The position numbers and the translations under genes were made by a program. Below, piece after piece: positions 44,038 to 52,749 of a stretch of 64,000 nt of DNA. Positions within the stretch are counted from its first letter, which is position 1. Each line of letters starts with the position of its first letter. The DNA is taken from NCBI GenBank assembly GCA_019635535.1, contig JAHBZH010000001.1:317001-381000 (forward strand). Reading direction: 5' to 3'. The notes under the pieces are model-generated. The model did no database searches and was not told where the DNA came from. It saw nothing but the letters and a program-made list of their open reading frames with translations. Source of the DNA: Sphingomonas sp. (GTDB lineage Bacteria > Pseudomonadota > Alphaproteobacteria > Sphingomonadales > Sphingomonadaceae).

Positions 44038-44391
44038 ATGGCTCAGGGCGAAGGTCTTTTCGGCGTGCACGGCACGGCGCTGGCGCTGCGGTCGCAGCGC
44101 CTGTCGCTGCTGGCGTCGAACATCGCCAATGCCGCGACCCCGGGCTACCGGGCGCGCGACATCGATTTCAATCAGGCCCTCACGCGCGCGTCGCGCGGGA
44201 TGAATACGCAGAGCGCAGCGCAAGCCAGCGTCGCCTATCGCGTCCCGATCACGCCGTCGGTGGACGGCAATACGGTGGAGCTGTCCACCGAGCAGACGCT
44301 CTTCGCGGAAAATGCGGTCCAGTACCGCACCACCCTCGCTTTCCTGGAAGGCCGGATCTCGACGATCCGCCGGGCGCTCAAGGGAGAATAA
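44038..44391 (+). CDS. flgB: flagellar basal-body rod protein FlgB
   Basis: 117 residues from ATG 44038, behind the strong TAGGAGGAGC site. Proximal rod subunit: LRSQRLSLLASNIANAATPGYRARDIDFNQAL is the rod/hook N-terminal signature, and the C-terminus ENAVQYRTTLAFLEGRISTIRRALKGE is typical of FlgB. First gene of the flgB-L operon, 3 bp before flgC. Confidence 0.96.
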   Translation: MAQGEGLFGVHGTALALRSQRLSLLASNIANAATPGYRARDIDFNQALTRASRGMNTQSAAQASVAYRVPITPSVDGNTVELSTEQTLFAENAVQYRTTLAFLEGRISTIRRALKGE

Positions 44392-44394
44392 GCC

Positions 44395-44799
44395 ATGGAC
44401 AGGCCCATGACCGTCTTCGATATCGCCGGGCGCGCCATGTCGGCGCAGCTGGTGCGGCTGAACGCCACCGCCTCCAACCTCGCCAATGCGGGATCGGTCT
44501 CGGGCAGCGCGGAAACCTCATACCGGGCATTGCGCCCCGTCTTCCGGACGGTGGAAGCGGAGCCGGGCATCGCCACCGTATCGGTCGAGCGCGTCGTCCA
44601 GTCGCGCGTCGAACCGACCCGCCGCCACGATCCCAATCATCCGCTGGCCGACGCCAATGGCGACATCTGGGAAGCCGGTGTCGACAGCTCGGCCGAGCTG
44701 ATCGACATGATCGAGGCGGCCCGCCAGTACCAGAACAATGTGCAGGTCCTCCAGACCGCCAAGACCCTCACCCTCGACACGATAAGGATGGGCCAGTGA
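44395..44799 (+). CDS. flgC: flagellar basal-body rod protein FlgC
   Basis: 134 residues. N-terminal FDIAGRAMSAQLVRLNATASNLANAGS, C-terminal ELIDMIEAARQYQNNVQVLQTAKTLTLDTIRMGQ, both FlgC-typical. A second ATG at 44407 is possible. The stop overlaps the flgD GTG as GTGA. Confidence 0.96.
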   Translation: MDRPMTVFDIAGRAMSAQLVRLNATASNLANAGSVSGSAETSYRALRPVFRTVEAEPGIATVSVERVVQSRVEPTRRHDPNHPLADANGDIWEAGVDSSAELIDMIEAARQYQNNVQVLQTAKTLTLDTIRMGQ

Positions 44800-45452
44800 C
44801 CACCATAACCGGCTTGAACGGCTCGTCGAACGCATCGACGACCGGCGTTTCCCCCCAGGTGCTCGGCCAGGCCGAGTTCCTGCGGCTGATGACGACCCAG
44901 CTCACCACCCAGGATCCGTTCAACCCCGTCGACAACACGCAGATGGTCGCCCAGATGGCGCAGTTCAGCCAGGTCGCCGGCATCGCCGAGATGAACCGCT
45001 CGCTGCAGGCGATCGCCGCCAGCCTCGGCGGCAGCCGTCTGTCCGAGGCGTCGAGCTGGATCGGCCATTCGATGCTCGTCGAAAACGACATCGCGACGCC
45101 GCTGCGCGACGGCTCCTATGCCGGCGAATTCTATCTCGAGAACGACGCCAGCCAGGTCACCGTCAGCTTCGTCGACGCGAACGGCGCGGTCGTCCACAGC
45201 CAGGCGCTCGGCGCCGTCGATGCCGGCGCCGCCGCCTTCGCCTGGGACGGCAAGGACGCGGACGGCGAATATGTCGCCGGCGGCCCGCTGCGGATGGTCG
45301 TGACCGCCAACGTGAACGGCAACACGATCAATCCCGCCACCGCCACCTGGACGTCGATCGGCGGCATCCAGTCGCCCGCCAATGGCGGCGAAAGCCTTCT
45401 CGTGACCGGTCTCGGGCTGCTTCGGCCCGATCAGGCCATCCGCCTCGCCTAA
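44796..45452 (+). CDS. flgD: flagellar hook assembly scaffold protein FlgD
   Basis: 218 residues from GTG 44796. The N-terminal FlgD block is QAEFLRLMTTQLTTQDPFNPVDNTQMVAQMAQFSQVAGIAEMN; the C-terminal half has the FLG-D tudor/Fn3-like region with GAAAFAWDGKDADGEYVAGGPLRMVV. Caps the growing hook. Coupled to flgC by a GTGA overlap. Confidence 0.95.
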   Translation: MTTITGLNGSSNASTTGVSPQVLGQAEFLRLMTTQLTTQDPFNPVDNTQMVAQMAQFSQVAGIAEMNRSLQAIAASLGGSRLSEASSWIGHSMLVENDIATPLRDGSYAGEFYLENDASQVTVSFVDANGAVVHSQALGAVDAGAAAFAWDGKDADGEYVAGGPLRMVVTANVNGNTINPATATWTSIGGIQSPANGGESLLVTGLGLLRPDQAIRLA

Positions 45453-45476
45453 CCCGATTTCAGCAGGAGCAACGCC

Positions 45477-46772
45477 ATGTCCTTCTATACCTCGCTCTCC
45501 GGCCTGCGCGGCGCGCAGACCGATCTTTCCGTCCTCGCCAACAACATCGCCAATGTCGGCTCGATCGGCTTCAAGCGCAGCCGCGCCCAGTTCGGCGACA
45601 TCACCCCGGCCAGCAGCACCACCGCCGGCCAGGGCGCACGCCTGAAGGGCATCGAGCAGCAATTCACGCAAGGGGGGTTCGAGACCAGCGCCCGCGAGCT
45701 CGATCTCGCGATCAGCGGCGCCGGCTTCTTCGTCACCCGCGATGCCGTCGCCAACGGCACCACCTTCTTCTCGCGCAACGGCTCGCTGTCGGTCGACGGC
45801 CAGCGTTACCTGCGCGATTCGAACGGCGGCTATATCCAGGTCCTGCCGGTGGACATCGACGGAAACGTCACCGCCACCGGGCTCGAGGCGGCGCGCAACA
45901 TCCAGCTGCCGCTGACGTCGGGCACGCCGCGCGCGACTTCGCTGGTCGAGCTGACGGTCAATCTGCCGTCCAACGCCGACAAGCCCGAGGATCGCGCGGT
46001 CTACAGCCCCAGCAGCCCCTACGCGTTCGACCGGCTCGATCCGAACAGCTACAATTATTCGCAACAGATCACGGTCTATGACGCCGCGGGCAACGCCCAG
46101 TCGGGCACGCTCTATTTCGTCCGCACCGGTTCGGTCGCGGCGGGCGATGCCGAAAACAGCTGGGACGTGCGCCTGTTCGTCGGCAACGAGGAGGCTTCGG
46201 CCGGCGGCACGCCGACCGTGCCGCCCACCCCGCTGCAGCTCACCTTCGATGCCGCCGGCGCGCTGACCGATCCCACGGCCCCGGCCGCGTTCAGCAGCGT
46301 CTTCCCATCGGGCGCGTCGGCGCCGATCTCGCTGACCCTCGACTTCGGCAGCGTGACGGCGCAGGCGCCGGGCGCGTTCAATGTCGCGGCGATCAGCCAG
46401 GACGGCATCGCCTCGGCCAAGCTCAGCGACATCTCGATCGGCGAGGACGGACTGATCACCGCCGCGTTCAGCGACGGCACGATCCAGGCGCTCGGCAAAT
46501 TGCTGATCGCGACCTTCTCCAACCCGGATGGGCTGCGCGAGCGCGGCGACGGCCGCTGGTCGGTGACGGGCGACAGCGGGCCGGCGATCGTCGGCGTGGC
46601 CGGCTCGGACGCCTTCGGGCGCATCCAGTCCGGCGCGCTCGAACGGGCCAATGTCGACATCACCGAGGAGCTGGTCGCGCTGATCGCCGCCCAGCGTAAC
46701 TTCCAGGCCAACGCCAAGGCGATCGAGACGGCCAATTCGATGGCCCAGTCGATCATCAACCTGCGCAGCTAA
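45477..46772 (+). CDS. flgE: flagellar hook protein FlgE
   Basis: 431 residues. Begins MSFYTSLSGLRGAQTDLSVLANNIANVGSIGFKRSRAQFGD and closes with SGALERANVDITEELVALIAAQRNFQANAKAIETANSMAQSIINLRS, the hook D0 helices. The middle has the expected D1/D2 beta domains (LDLAISGAGFFVT, YNYSQQITVYDAAGNAQSG). GCAGGAGC precedes the ATG. Confidence 0.97.
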   Translation: MSFYTSLSGLRGAQTDLSVLANNIANVGSIGFKRSRAQFGDITPASSTTAGQGARLKGIEQQFTQGGFETSARELDLAISGAGFFVTRDAVANGTTFFSRNGSLSVDGQRYLRDSNGGYIQVLPVDIDGNVTATGLEAARNIQLPLTSGTPRATSLVELTVNLPSNADKPEDRAVYSPSSPYAFDRLDPNSYNYSQQITVYDAAGNAQSGTLYFVRTGSVAAGDAENSWDVRLFVGNEEASAGGTPTVPPTPLQLTFDAAGALTDPTAPAAFSSVFPSGASAPISLTLDFGSVTAQAPGAFNVAAISQDGIASAKLSDISIGEDGLITAAFSDGTIQALGKLLIATFSNPDGLRERGDGRWSVTGDSGPAIVGVAGSDAFGRIQSGALERANVDITEELVALIAAQRNFQANAKAIETANSMAQSIINLRS

Positions 46773-46799
46773 GGGCACGCGCCCGAAGGAGCCTGAGCC

Positions 46800-47543
46800 A
46801 TGGACCGGCTGATCCACACGTCCCTGACGGGGCTGCGCGGGGCGATGGCCCGCCAGACCACGACCGCGCACAACCTCGCCAACGCGAACACGACCGGCTT
46901 TCGCGCCGAAATGTCGTCCGCGCGCGCCCTGTGGGTGCAAGGCCAGGGGCTCGAGTCGCGGGCACCCTCCTCGCGGGAAGTGCTGGCCGCCGACATGCGC
47001 GCCGGCACCGTGACCGACACCGGCCGCGACCTCGACATCGCGATGCAGGGCGAGGCCCTGCTCGCGGTGCAGGCCGCCGACGGCAGCGAGGCCTATACGC
47101 GGCGCGGCGACCTCCAGGTCTCGTCCAGCGGCCTGCTCACCACCGGCGACGGGCGCCCCGTCCTCGGCGACGGTGGTCCGATCACCATCCCCGCGGCCGA
47201 TTCCATGCGCTTCGCCGACGACGGCACGATCTGGATCGTGCCCGCCGGCGGCGATCCCAACGTGCCGCAGCAGATCGACCGGCTGAAGCTCGCCAACCCC
47301 GCCGGCTCGCGCGTGCTCAAGGGGATCGACGGCCTGTTCCGGGTCGAGAATAATGGCATCCTGCCCACCGATCCGGAAGCCCGCCTCATTCCGCGCAGCC
47401 TGGAAGGCTCGAACGTTCAGGTCAGCCAGGCGCTGATCGAGATGATCGAGGCCAGCCGGGCCTGGGACACGCAGCTCAACCTCATCACCACCGCCCGCGA
47501 CATCGACAGCGCCGGCGCCGAACTGATGCGCCTGCCGAGCTAG
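46800..47543 (+). CDS. flgF: flagellar basal-body rod protein FlgF
   Basis: 247 residues. N-terminal LIHTSLTGLRGAMARQTTTAHNLANANTTGFRAEMSS, then DTGRDLDIAMQGEALLAVQAADG, and the C-terminal LEGSNVQVSQALIEMIEASRAWDTQLNLITTARDIDSAGAELMRL. Rod component between FlgC and FlgG. GAAGGAG site present. Confidence 0.95.
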   Translation: MDRLIHTSLTGLRGAMARQTTTAHNLANANTTGFRAEMSSARALWVQGQGLESRAPSSREVLAADMRAGTVTDTGRDLDIAMQGEALLAVQAADGSEAYTRRGDLQVSSSGLLTTGDGRPVLGDGGPITIPAADSMRFADDGTIWIVPAGGDPNVPQQIDRLKLANPAGSRVLKGIDGLFRVENNGILPTDPEARLIPRSLEGSNVQVSQALIEMIEASRAWDTQLNLITTARDIDSAGAELMRLPS

Positions 47544-47565
47544 GCGCCAGACAAGGAGTCACGAT

Positions 47566-48354
47566 ATGTCCAACGCAGCCCTCCAGGTCGCCCGCACCGG
47601 GCTCGACGCCCAGGCGGAGCGCATGCGCGTCATCGCCAACAACCTGGCGAACGTGAACACGACCGGCTTCAAGCGCGACCGCGCCGAATTCGAGACGCTC
47701 GCCTACCAGATGATGACCGCCGCCGGCGCGCGTTCGTCCGGCGACAATCAATATGCGACCGGGCTCAATCTCGGCACCGGCGTGCGCGTCGCGGGTACCG
47801 GCCGGATCATGAGCCAGGGCTCGCTCAGCATCAGCGACAATCCGCTCGATCTCGCGATCGAGGGCGACGGTTATTTCCAGATTTCCCGTCCCGACGGCAC
47901 GATCGGCTTTACCCGGGCCGGCAATTTCAAGCTGTCTTCGGAGGGCGCGATCGTGACTTCCGACGGCCAGCCGCTGCAGCCGCAGATCCAGATCCCCGAA
48001 GGCGCGGAATCGGTGACGATCGGCGCCGACGGGACGGTCTCCGTCACCCTGCCCGGCCAGGTCGAGCCGTCGCAGGTCGGCCAGATCGAGGTCGCCCGCT
48101 TCATCAATCCGGCGGGCCTGCGCGCGCTGGGCAACAATCTTTATGCCGAGACCGCCGCCAGCGGGACGCCGCAGGTCGGGCCGGCCGGCGCGGAAGGGCG
48201 CGGCGCGATCCGCCAGGGCGCGCTCGAATCCTCGAACGTCAGCGTCGTCCAGGAGCTGGTCGACATGATCGAGACCCAGCGCGCCTATGAGGTCAATTCC
48301 AAGATGATCTCGGCGACCGACGAGATGCTCCGCAATGCGAACCAGCAGCTCTAA
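47566..48354 (+). CDS. flgG: flagellar distal rod protein FlgG
   Basis: 262 residues, the constant FlgG length. Landmarks: ALQVARTGLDAQAERMRVIANNLANVNTTGFKRDRAEFETLAYQ, the FlgG-specific GLNLGTGVRVAGTGRIMSQGSL, and ALESSNVSVVQELVDMIETQRAYEVNSKMISATDEMLRNANQQL. AAGGAG precedes the ATG. flgH follows one base after the stop. Confidence 0.97.
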   Translation: MSNAALQVARTGLDAQAERMRVIANNLANVNTTGFKRDRAEFETLAYQMMTAAGARSSGDNQYATGLNLGTGVRVAGTGRIMSQGSLSISDNPLDLAIEGDGYFQISRPDGTIGFTRAGNFKLSSEGAIVTSDGQPLQPQIQIPEGAESVTIGADGTVSVTLPGQVEPSQVGQIEVARFINPAGLRALGNNLYAETAASGTPQVGPAGAEGRGAIRQGALESSNVSVVQELVDMIETQRAYEVNSKMISATDEMLRNANQQL

Positions 48355-48355
48355 G

Positions 48356-49000
48356 ATGCGGCGCGCCCTCATCCTCGTCCCCGCCGCGCTGGCGCTCTGC
48401 GCCTTCCAGCGGCCGTCTCCGGAGCACCGCCCCGCTTATGCGGCGGAGGCGCCGGCGCCGGCCGCCAATGGCGGCATCTTCCAGGCGAGCCGGGGCTATG
48501 TGCCGCTCACCAACGGCCAGCGCGCCGGCACGGTGGGCGACATCCTGACCGTCGTGCTGGTCGAGCGCACCCAGGGGCAATCGACCACCACGTCCGGCAC
48601 CAACCGCGAAGGCAGCATCGGCCTGACGCCGCCGAGCACCGGTCCGCTCTCCTTCTTCCAGCCGTCCGACGTGTCGGCCGGCGGGGCGAACGAGTTCACC
48701 GGCCGCGGCCAGACCGCGCAGTCGAACAGCCTGATCGGCGAGATCAGCGTCACCGTCGCCGAGGTCTATCCGAACGGCACGATGCGCGTGCGGGGCGAAA
48801 AACAGCTCCGCATCAACCGCGGCAACGAATCCATCCGCCTGACCGGCCTGGTCCGTCCGGGCGATGTCGGCCCCGACAATCGGGTGGCCTCCACCCGGAT
48901 CGCCGATGCCCGGATCGAATATCTCGGCCGCGGCGAGATCGCGCGGGCCAGCCGCCAGGGCTGGCTGCAGCGCTTCTTCACCATGCTCAGCCCGTTTTGA
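48356..49000 (+). CDS. flgH: flagellar L-ring protein FlgH
   Basis: 214 residues from ATG 48356 (an earlier ATG at 48335 overlaps flgG and would put charged residues before the signal). Signal sequence RRALILVPAALALCAF with a Cys at the expected place but an imperfect lipobox (L-A-L-C). Mature part: GTVGDILTVVLVERTQGQSTTTSGT, GRGQTAQSNSLIGEISVTVAEVYPNGTMRVRGEKQLRINRGNESIRLTGLVRPGDVGPDN, and the FlgH end GWLQRFFTMLSPF. Outer-membrane ring. Confidence 0.96.
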   Translation: MRRALILVPAALALCAFQRPSPEHRPAYAAEAPAPAANGGIFQASRGYVPLTNGQRAGTVGDILTVVLVERTQGQSTTTSGTNREGSIGLTPPSTGPLSFFQPSDVSAGGANEFTGRGQTAQSNSLIGEISVTVAEVYPNGTMRVRGEKQLRINRGNESIRLTGLVRPGDVGPDNRVASTRIADARIEYLGRGEIARASRQGWLQRFFTMLSPF

Positions 49001-49008
49001 GGTGTAAG

Positions 49009-50106
49009 ATGATCCGTTCGATCTTCCTCGCGCTCTGCGCCGTCTTCATGGTCGCGACGCCGGCCCAGGCGACGCGGATCAAGGATCTCGGCGCCTTCCA
49101 GGGCGTGCGTCCCAACCAGCTCGTCGGCTATGGCATCGTCGTCGGCCTGGCGGGCACGGGCGACGACAATCTGGAATATGCCACCCAGGGCATGACCGGC
49201 GTCGCCTCGCGCTTCGGCCTCACCTTGCCCCCGGGCGTCAATCCGGCGCTCAAGAACGCCGCCGCCGTGATGATCACGGCGGAGCTGCCCGCCTTCGCAC
49301 GACCCGGCCAGCGGCTCGACATCACCGTCTCCGCGCTGGGCCGTGCCCGCTCGCTGCGCGGCGGCACGCTGATCATGACCCCGCTGCGCGGCGCGGACAA
49401 TGAAATCTATGCGATGGCGCAGGGCAATCTCGCCGTCGGCGGCCTTGGCGTCTCCGCGCAGGACGGCAGCCAGGTTTCGGTCAACGTGCCCTCGACCGGA
49501 CGCATCCCGGGCGGCGCCACGGTGGAGCGGGCGGTCGAGACCGGCTTCGCCACCGCGCCGACCCTGACCTTCAACCTGTCCGAATCCGATTTCACGACGG
49601 CCCAGCGCATCGCCGACGCGATCAACCGCAATCTCGGCCAGCCCGCCGCGCGCGCGCTCGACGGCGTGTCGGTCGCGATCGAGGCACCGCAGGGCGCCGA
49701 GGTCCGCGCCGCGATGATGAGCCGGATCGAGAATCTGCCCGTCGAGCCCGGCGACGCGCCGGCGCGCGTCATCGTCAATGCCCGCACCGGCACCGTCGTC
49801 ATCAACGGCGCGGTCCGGATCATGCCGGCGGCGGTGAGCCACGGCCGGCTGACCGTGGCGGTGCAGGAAAATCCGACCGTGGTGCAGCCGATGCCCTTCT
49901 CGCGCGGCCAGACCGCGGTGGAGCAGAACAGCAATATCGAGATCACCGAACGCCGTTCGCCGATGTTCGATTTCGCGCCCGGCGCGTCGCTGTCCGAGAT
50001 CGTCCGCGCGGTCAATGCGATCGGCGCGGCGCCGTCCGACCTGGTCGCGATCCTCGAAGCGCTGAAGCAGGCCGGCGCACTGCGCGCCGAGCTGGTGATC
50101 CTGTGA
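49009..50106 (+). CDS. flgI: flagellar P-ring protein FlgI
   Basis: 365 residues from ATG 49009. Signal peptide MIRSIFLALCAVFMVATPAQA. Family blocks: RIKDLGAFQGVRPNQLVGYGIVVGLAGTGDD, KNAAAVMITAELPAFARPGQRLDITVSALGRARSLRGGTLIMTPLRGADNEIYAMAQG and the closing ASLSEIVRAVNAIGAAPSDLVAILEALKQAGALRAELVIL. Periplasmic ring, chaperoned by FlgA. Overlaps flgJ as GTGA. Confidence 0.97.
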   Translation: MIRSIFLALCAVFMVATPAQATRIKDLGAFQGVRPNQLVGYGIVVGLAGTGDDNLEYATQGMTGVASRFGLTLPPGVNPALKNAAAVMITAELPAFARPGQRLDITVSALGRARSLRGGTLIMTPLRGADNEIYAMAQGNLAVGGLGVSAQDGSQVSVNVPSTGRIPGGATVERAVETGFATAPTLTFNLSESDFTTAQRIADAINRNLGQPAARALDGVSVAIEAPQGAEVRAAMMSRIENLPVEPGDAPARVIVNARTGTVVINGAVRIMPAAVSHGRLTVAVQENPTVVQPMPFSRGQTAVEQNSNIEITERRSPMFDFAPGASLSEIVRAVNAIGAAPSDLVAILEALKQAGALRAELVIL

Positions 50107-50405
50107 TCGGCCCCGCCGCCGCGACCGGCCCCGCCGCCGGCGCCACGCCCGCCGATCCGGCGGCCGATCGCCAGCGCGCGCAGATGCAGCAGGCGGCGCA
50201 GGCGTTCGAGGCGATCTTCCTGCGGCAGATGATCGGTTCGATGCGCCAGGCGCGGCTCGCCGAGGACGTGTTCGGCAGTTCCGCGACCGATCAGTTCCGC
50301 GACATGGCCGACGCCCAGCTCGCCGACAACATGTCGCGGCAGAACAGCTTCGGCATCGCCGAATTGCTGACGGCCCAGTTCAACCGGAGCGGGGGTGCGC
50401 GATGA
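50103..50405 (+). CDS. flgJ: flagellar rod-capping protein FlgJ, single-domain
   Basis: 100 residues from GTG 50103. Contains only the rod-binding domain: QMQQAAQAFEAIFLRQMIGSMRQARL and GIAELLTAQF. The glucosaminidase half found in enterobacterial FlgJ is absent, as in many alphaproteobacteria; no frameshifted remainder is present downstream, because flgK starts in a 4-bp overlap. A separate SLT enzyme (40240-41070) may supply the lytic function. Confidence 0.92.
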   Translation: MIGPAAATGPAAGATPADPAADRQRAQMQQAAQAFEAIFLRQMIGSMRQARLAEDVFGSSATDQFRDMADAQLADNMSRQNSFGIAELLTAQFNRSGGAR

Positions 50406-51751
50406 GCGACCTGCTTTCCATCGGCTCGTCGGGCCTCGCCGCCTATCGCAGCGCGCTGAACGCGATCGGCGAGAATGTCGCCAATGCCGAGACGCCCGGC
50501 TTCTCGCGCCGTTCGGTCGTGCTCAAGCAATCGCTGACCAGCTCCGCCGCCGACATCGCCTATCGCGACCAGATCCTGTTCAACGGCGTCACCGTCGTCG
50601 GCGTGCAGCGCGCCTGGGACCAGTTCAAGGCGACCGAGGCGCGCTACGCGAACAGCGCCGCCGGCCGGGCCGAGGTGCGCCAGCAATGGCTGACCAGCGT
50701 CGAGGCGGCATTGGGCGACGGGACCTCCGGCATCGGATCGCGGCTGACCACCTTCTTCAACGCCGCGACGTCGCTCGCCGCGAATCCGGACGACCGGCTC
50801 GGCCGCGGCGCGATGCTGACCGCGCTGGCCGACGTTTCGACGGCGTTCCGGACCACCGCGGAAGCGCTGGCGCGCGTTTCGGACGGGATCGCCGGCACCG
50901 CGAAGCTGGAAGCGACCGCGGTCACCAACGCGCTTGCCGCCTTGCACAATATCAACGGCACGATCCGTGCCTCCACGCCCGGCAGCGCGCCGCGCGCCTC
51001 GCTTGAGGACCAGCGTGACCAGCTGATCGACTTCATCGCCGAACGGCTCGACATCGCGGTGACGGTCAGCGCCGACGGCAGCACGCGCATCACTTCGGGC
51101 ACGGACAGCGGCCTCGCCCTGCTGGACGGCCAGGGCCCGGGCCTGATCTCGGTCGCGACCGCCGCCGACGGCCGCATCGCGCTCAGCCTGTCGGCCGGCG
51201 GCACGACCGTGCCGCTGCCCGCATCCGGCGGCCGGCTCGCCGGCCTCGTCGAAGTCGCCTCGACCGCGTCCGACCGGCGCGCCGCGCTCGATACGCTCGC
51301 GGCCGATTTCGTCGCCACGATCAACGGCTGGTCCGCCACCGGCCTGGACGCCAATGGCGATGCCGGCGGCGATCTGCTGGAGGCGCCGGGCGGCGCCATT
51401 GCCATGCGCGCTCTGGTCAGCGATCCGGATTTGGTCGCCGCCGCCGGCAGCGACGGCACCGCCAACGGCAATCTGCTCGCGCTCGAGGCCGTTCGCACCG
51501 CGAGCGGGATCGAGGGCCGCTGGGACAATCTCGTTTCCGACAATGCCCAGTCGCTGGCATCGGCCAGGACCGAGGCCTCCGCTTCGGCGGCATGGCGCGA
51601 TCTCAGCCGCGCGGCGCTCGACGGCGTGACGGGCATCGATCTCGATTACGAGGCGGCGGAGCTGCTTCGTTTCCAGCAGGCCTATACCGCCTCGGCGCGC
51701 ATCATCCAGGTCGCGCGCGAGACGATCGACGCGCTGTTCAACGCGCTGTGA
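50402..51751 (+). CDS. flgK: flagellar hook-associated protein FlgK (HAP1)
   Basis: 449 residues. N-terminal LLSIGSSGLAAYRSALNAIGENVANAETPGFSRRSVVLKQ and C-terminal GVTGIDLDYEAAELLRFQQAYTASARIIQVARETIDALFNAL are the HAP1 ends. The D2/D3 middle is shorter than in enterics. First hook-filament junction protein; flgL follows after 16 bp. Confidence 0.96.
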   Translation: MSDLLSIGSSGLAAYRSALNAIGENVANAETPGFSRRSVVLKQSLTSSAADIAYRDQILFNGVTVVGVQRAWDQFKATEARYANSAAGRAEVRQQWLTSVEAALGDGTSGIGSRLTTFFNAATSLAANPDDRLGRGAMLTALADVSTAFRTTAEALARVSDGIAGTAKLEATAVTNALAALHNINGTIRASTPGSAPRASLEDQRDQLIDFIAERLDIAVTVSADGSTRITSGTDSGLALLDGQGPGLISVATAADGRIALSLSAGGTTVPLPASGGRLAGLVEVASTASDRRAALDTLAADFVATINGWSATGLDANGDAGGDLLEAPGGAIAMRALVSDPDLVAAAGSDGTANGNLLALEAVRTASGIEGRWDNLVSDNAQSLASARTEASASAAWRDLSRAALDGVTGIDLDYEAAELLRFQQAYTASARIIQVARETIDALFNAL

Positions 51752-51767
51752 TGAGAGGAAGAGCAAG

Positions 51768-52625
51768 ATGATCAGCGGCACCCGCTATCAGCTGACGCTG
51801 GAAATCAACCGGCAGATGGCGCTCGCCCGCGATATCGCGCGCGGCCAGGTCGAGATTTCCACCGGCAAGCGCATCCAGGCCGCTTCGGACGACCCGGTCG
51901 GCGCGGCGCGGGTGTCGGATATCGCCCGGACGCAGGCCAATGACGCGGCCTGGAAACGCAACCTCGATCTCGCGTCCGCGCTCGGCGCGCGCGCCGACAC
52001 GGTGCTCGCATCGATCGAGACTGCCGTCGGCCGTGCCGGCGAACTGATGGTCGCCGCCGCCAACGGCTCGATGTCCGCCGAAAACCGTGCGACGATCGCG
52101 CTGGAGCTGCGTTCGATCGCCGCAGAGCTGGAAGCGCTCAAGACCGCCAAGGATTCGCGCGGCAACAATCTCTTCATGTCGCCGAGCTCTCTCCAGATTC
52201 CGGTCGCGCCCGGCTTCACCATCGTCGCAGTCGCAACGCGCGAGGAAGTGTTCGAAAACGTCGCCACCGGCTCCGGCGCACAGGACATCGCCGCGATCGT
52301 CGCGGCCGCCGCCGACGCGCTGGAGGAACCTGACCCCACCCTCCGCCAGGCTGCGATCGACCAGGCGCTCGACGATGTGAGCGCCGCCCAGCGCCACGCC
52401 GCGACATTGCGCGGCGAGAATGGCGCGCGCGGCAACCGCATCGATCAGATGCTGGAGCGGATCGAGAATAGCGGCCTGCAGCTCGCCGAGGAGCGCAGCG
52501 GGCTGGAAGACACCAATGTCATCGAGGCGCTGGCCCGGCTCAACGCGCGCCAGCTGACGCTGGAGGCCGCCCAGGCGGTCTTCGCCCGCATCAACCAGAA
52601 CACCCTGTTCGACATCCTGCGCTGA
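51768..52625 (+). CDS. flgL: flagellar hook-associated protein FlgL (HAP3)
   Basis: 285 residues, flagellin-like ends: MISGTRYQLTLEINRQMALARDIARGQVEISTGKRIQAASDDPVGAARVSDIA, and ERSGLEDTNVIEALARLNARQLTLEAAQAVFARINQNTLFDILR. Second junction protein. Last gene of the flgB operon; a small hairpin (about 52640-52662) with little T-tract follows. Confidence 0.95.
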   Translation: MISGTRYQLTLEINRQMALARDIARGQVEISTGKRIQAASDDPVGAARVSDIARTQANDAAWKRNLDLASALGARADTVLASIETAVGRAGELMVAAANGSMSAENRATIALELRSIAAELEALKTAKDSRGNNLFMSPSSLQIPVAPGFTIVAVATREEVFENVATGSGAQDIAAIVAAAADALEEPDPTLRQAAIDQALDDVSAAQRHAATLRGENGARGNRIDQMLERIENSGLQLAEERSGLEDTNVIEALARLNARQLTLEAAQAVFARINQNTLFDILR

Positions 52626-52666
52626 CGCGCCCTGCGCGCTAAACGCGGTGCACGCCGCGTTAACCC

Positions 52667-52692
52667 TAAAGTCCCCGCCTCCCTGCCGTTAA
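52667..52692 (+). promoter_or_regulatory. sigma-28 (FliA)-like promoter of motA-motB
   Basis: TAAA (52667-52670), 14 bp, GCCGTTAA (52685-52692). One base from the sigma-28 -10 consensus GCCGATAA and one base short in spacing. It separates the motAB pair from the sigma-54 flgB operon. Confidence 0.6.
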
Positions 52693-52749
52693 CTCTCTAG
52701 GGAAGGCCAGGTTTCAGCCTTCCGACTGGCCAGTCACGCGGGGATCGGA

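Noticed and set aside
50103..50405. flgJ as a truncated pseudogene
   Set aside because: It overlaps both neighbours by start/stop codons and keeps the whole rod-binding domain; the one-domain form is normal in many alphaproteobacteria.
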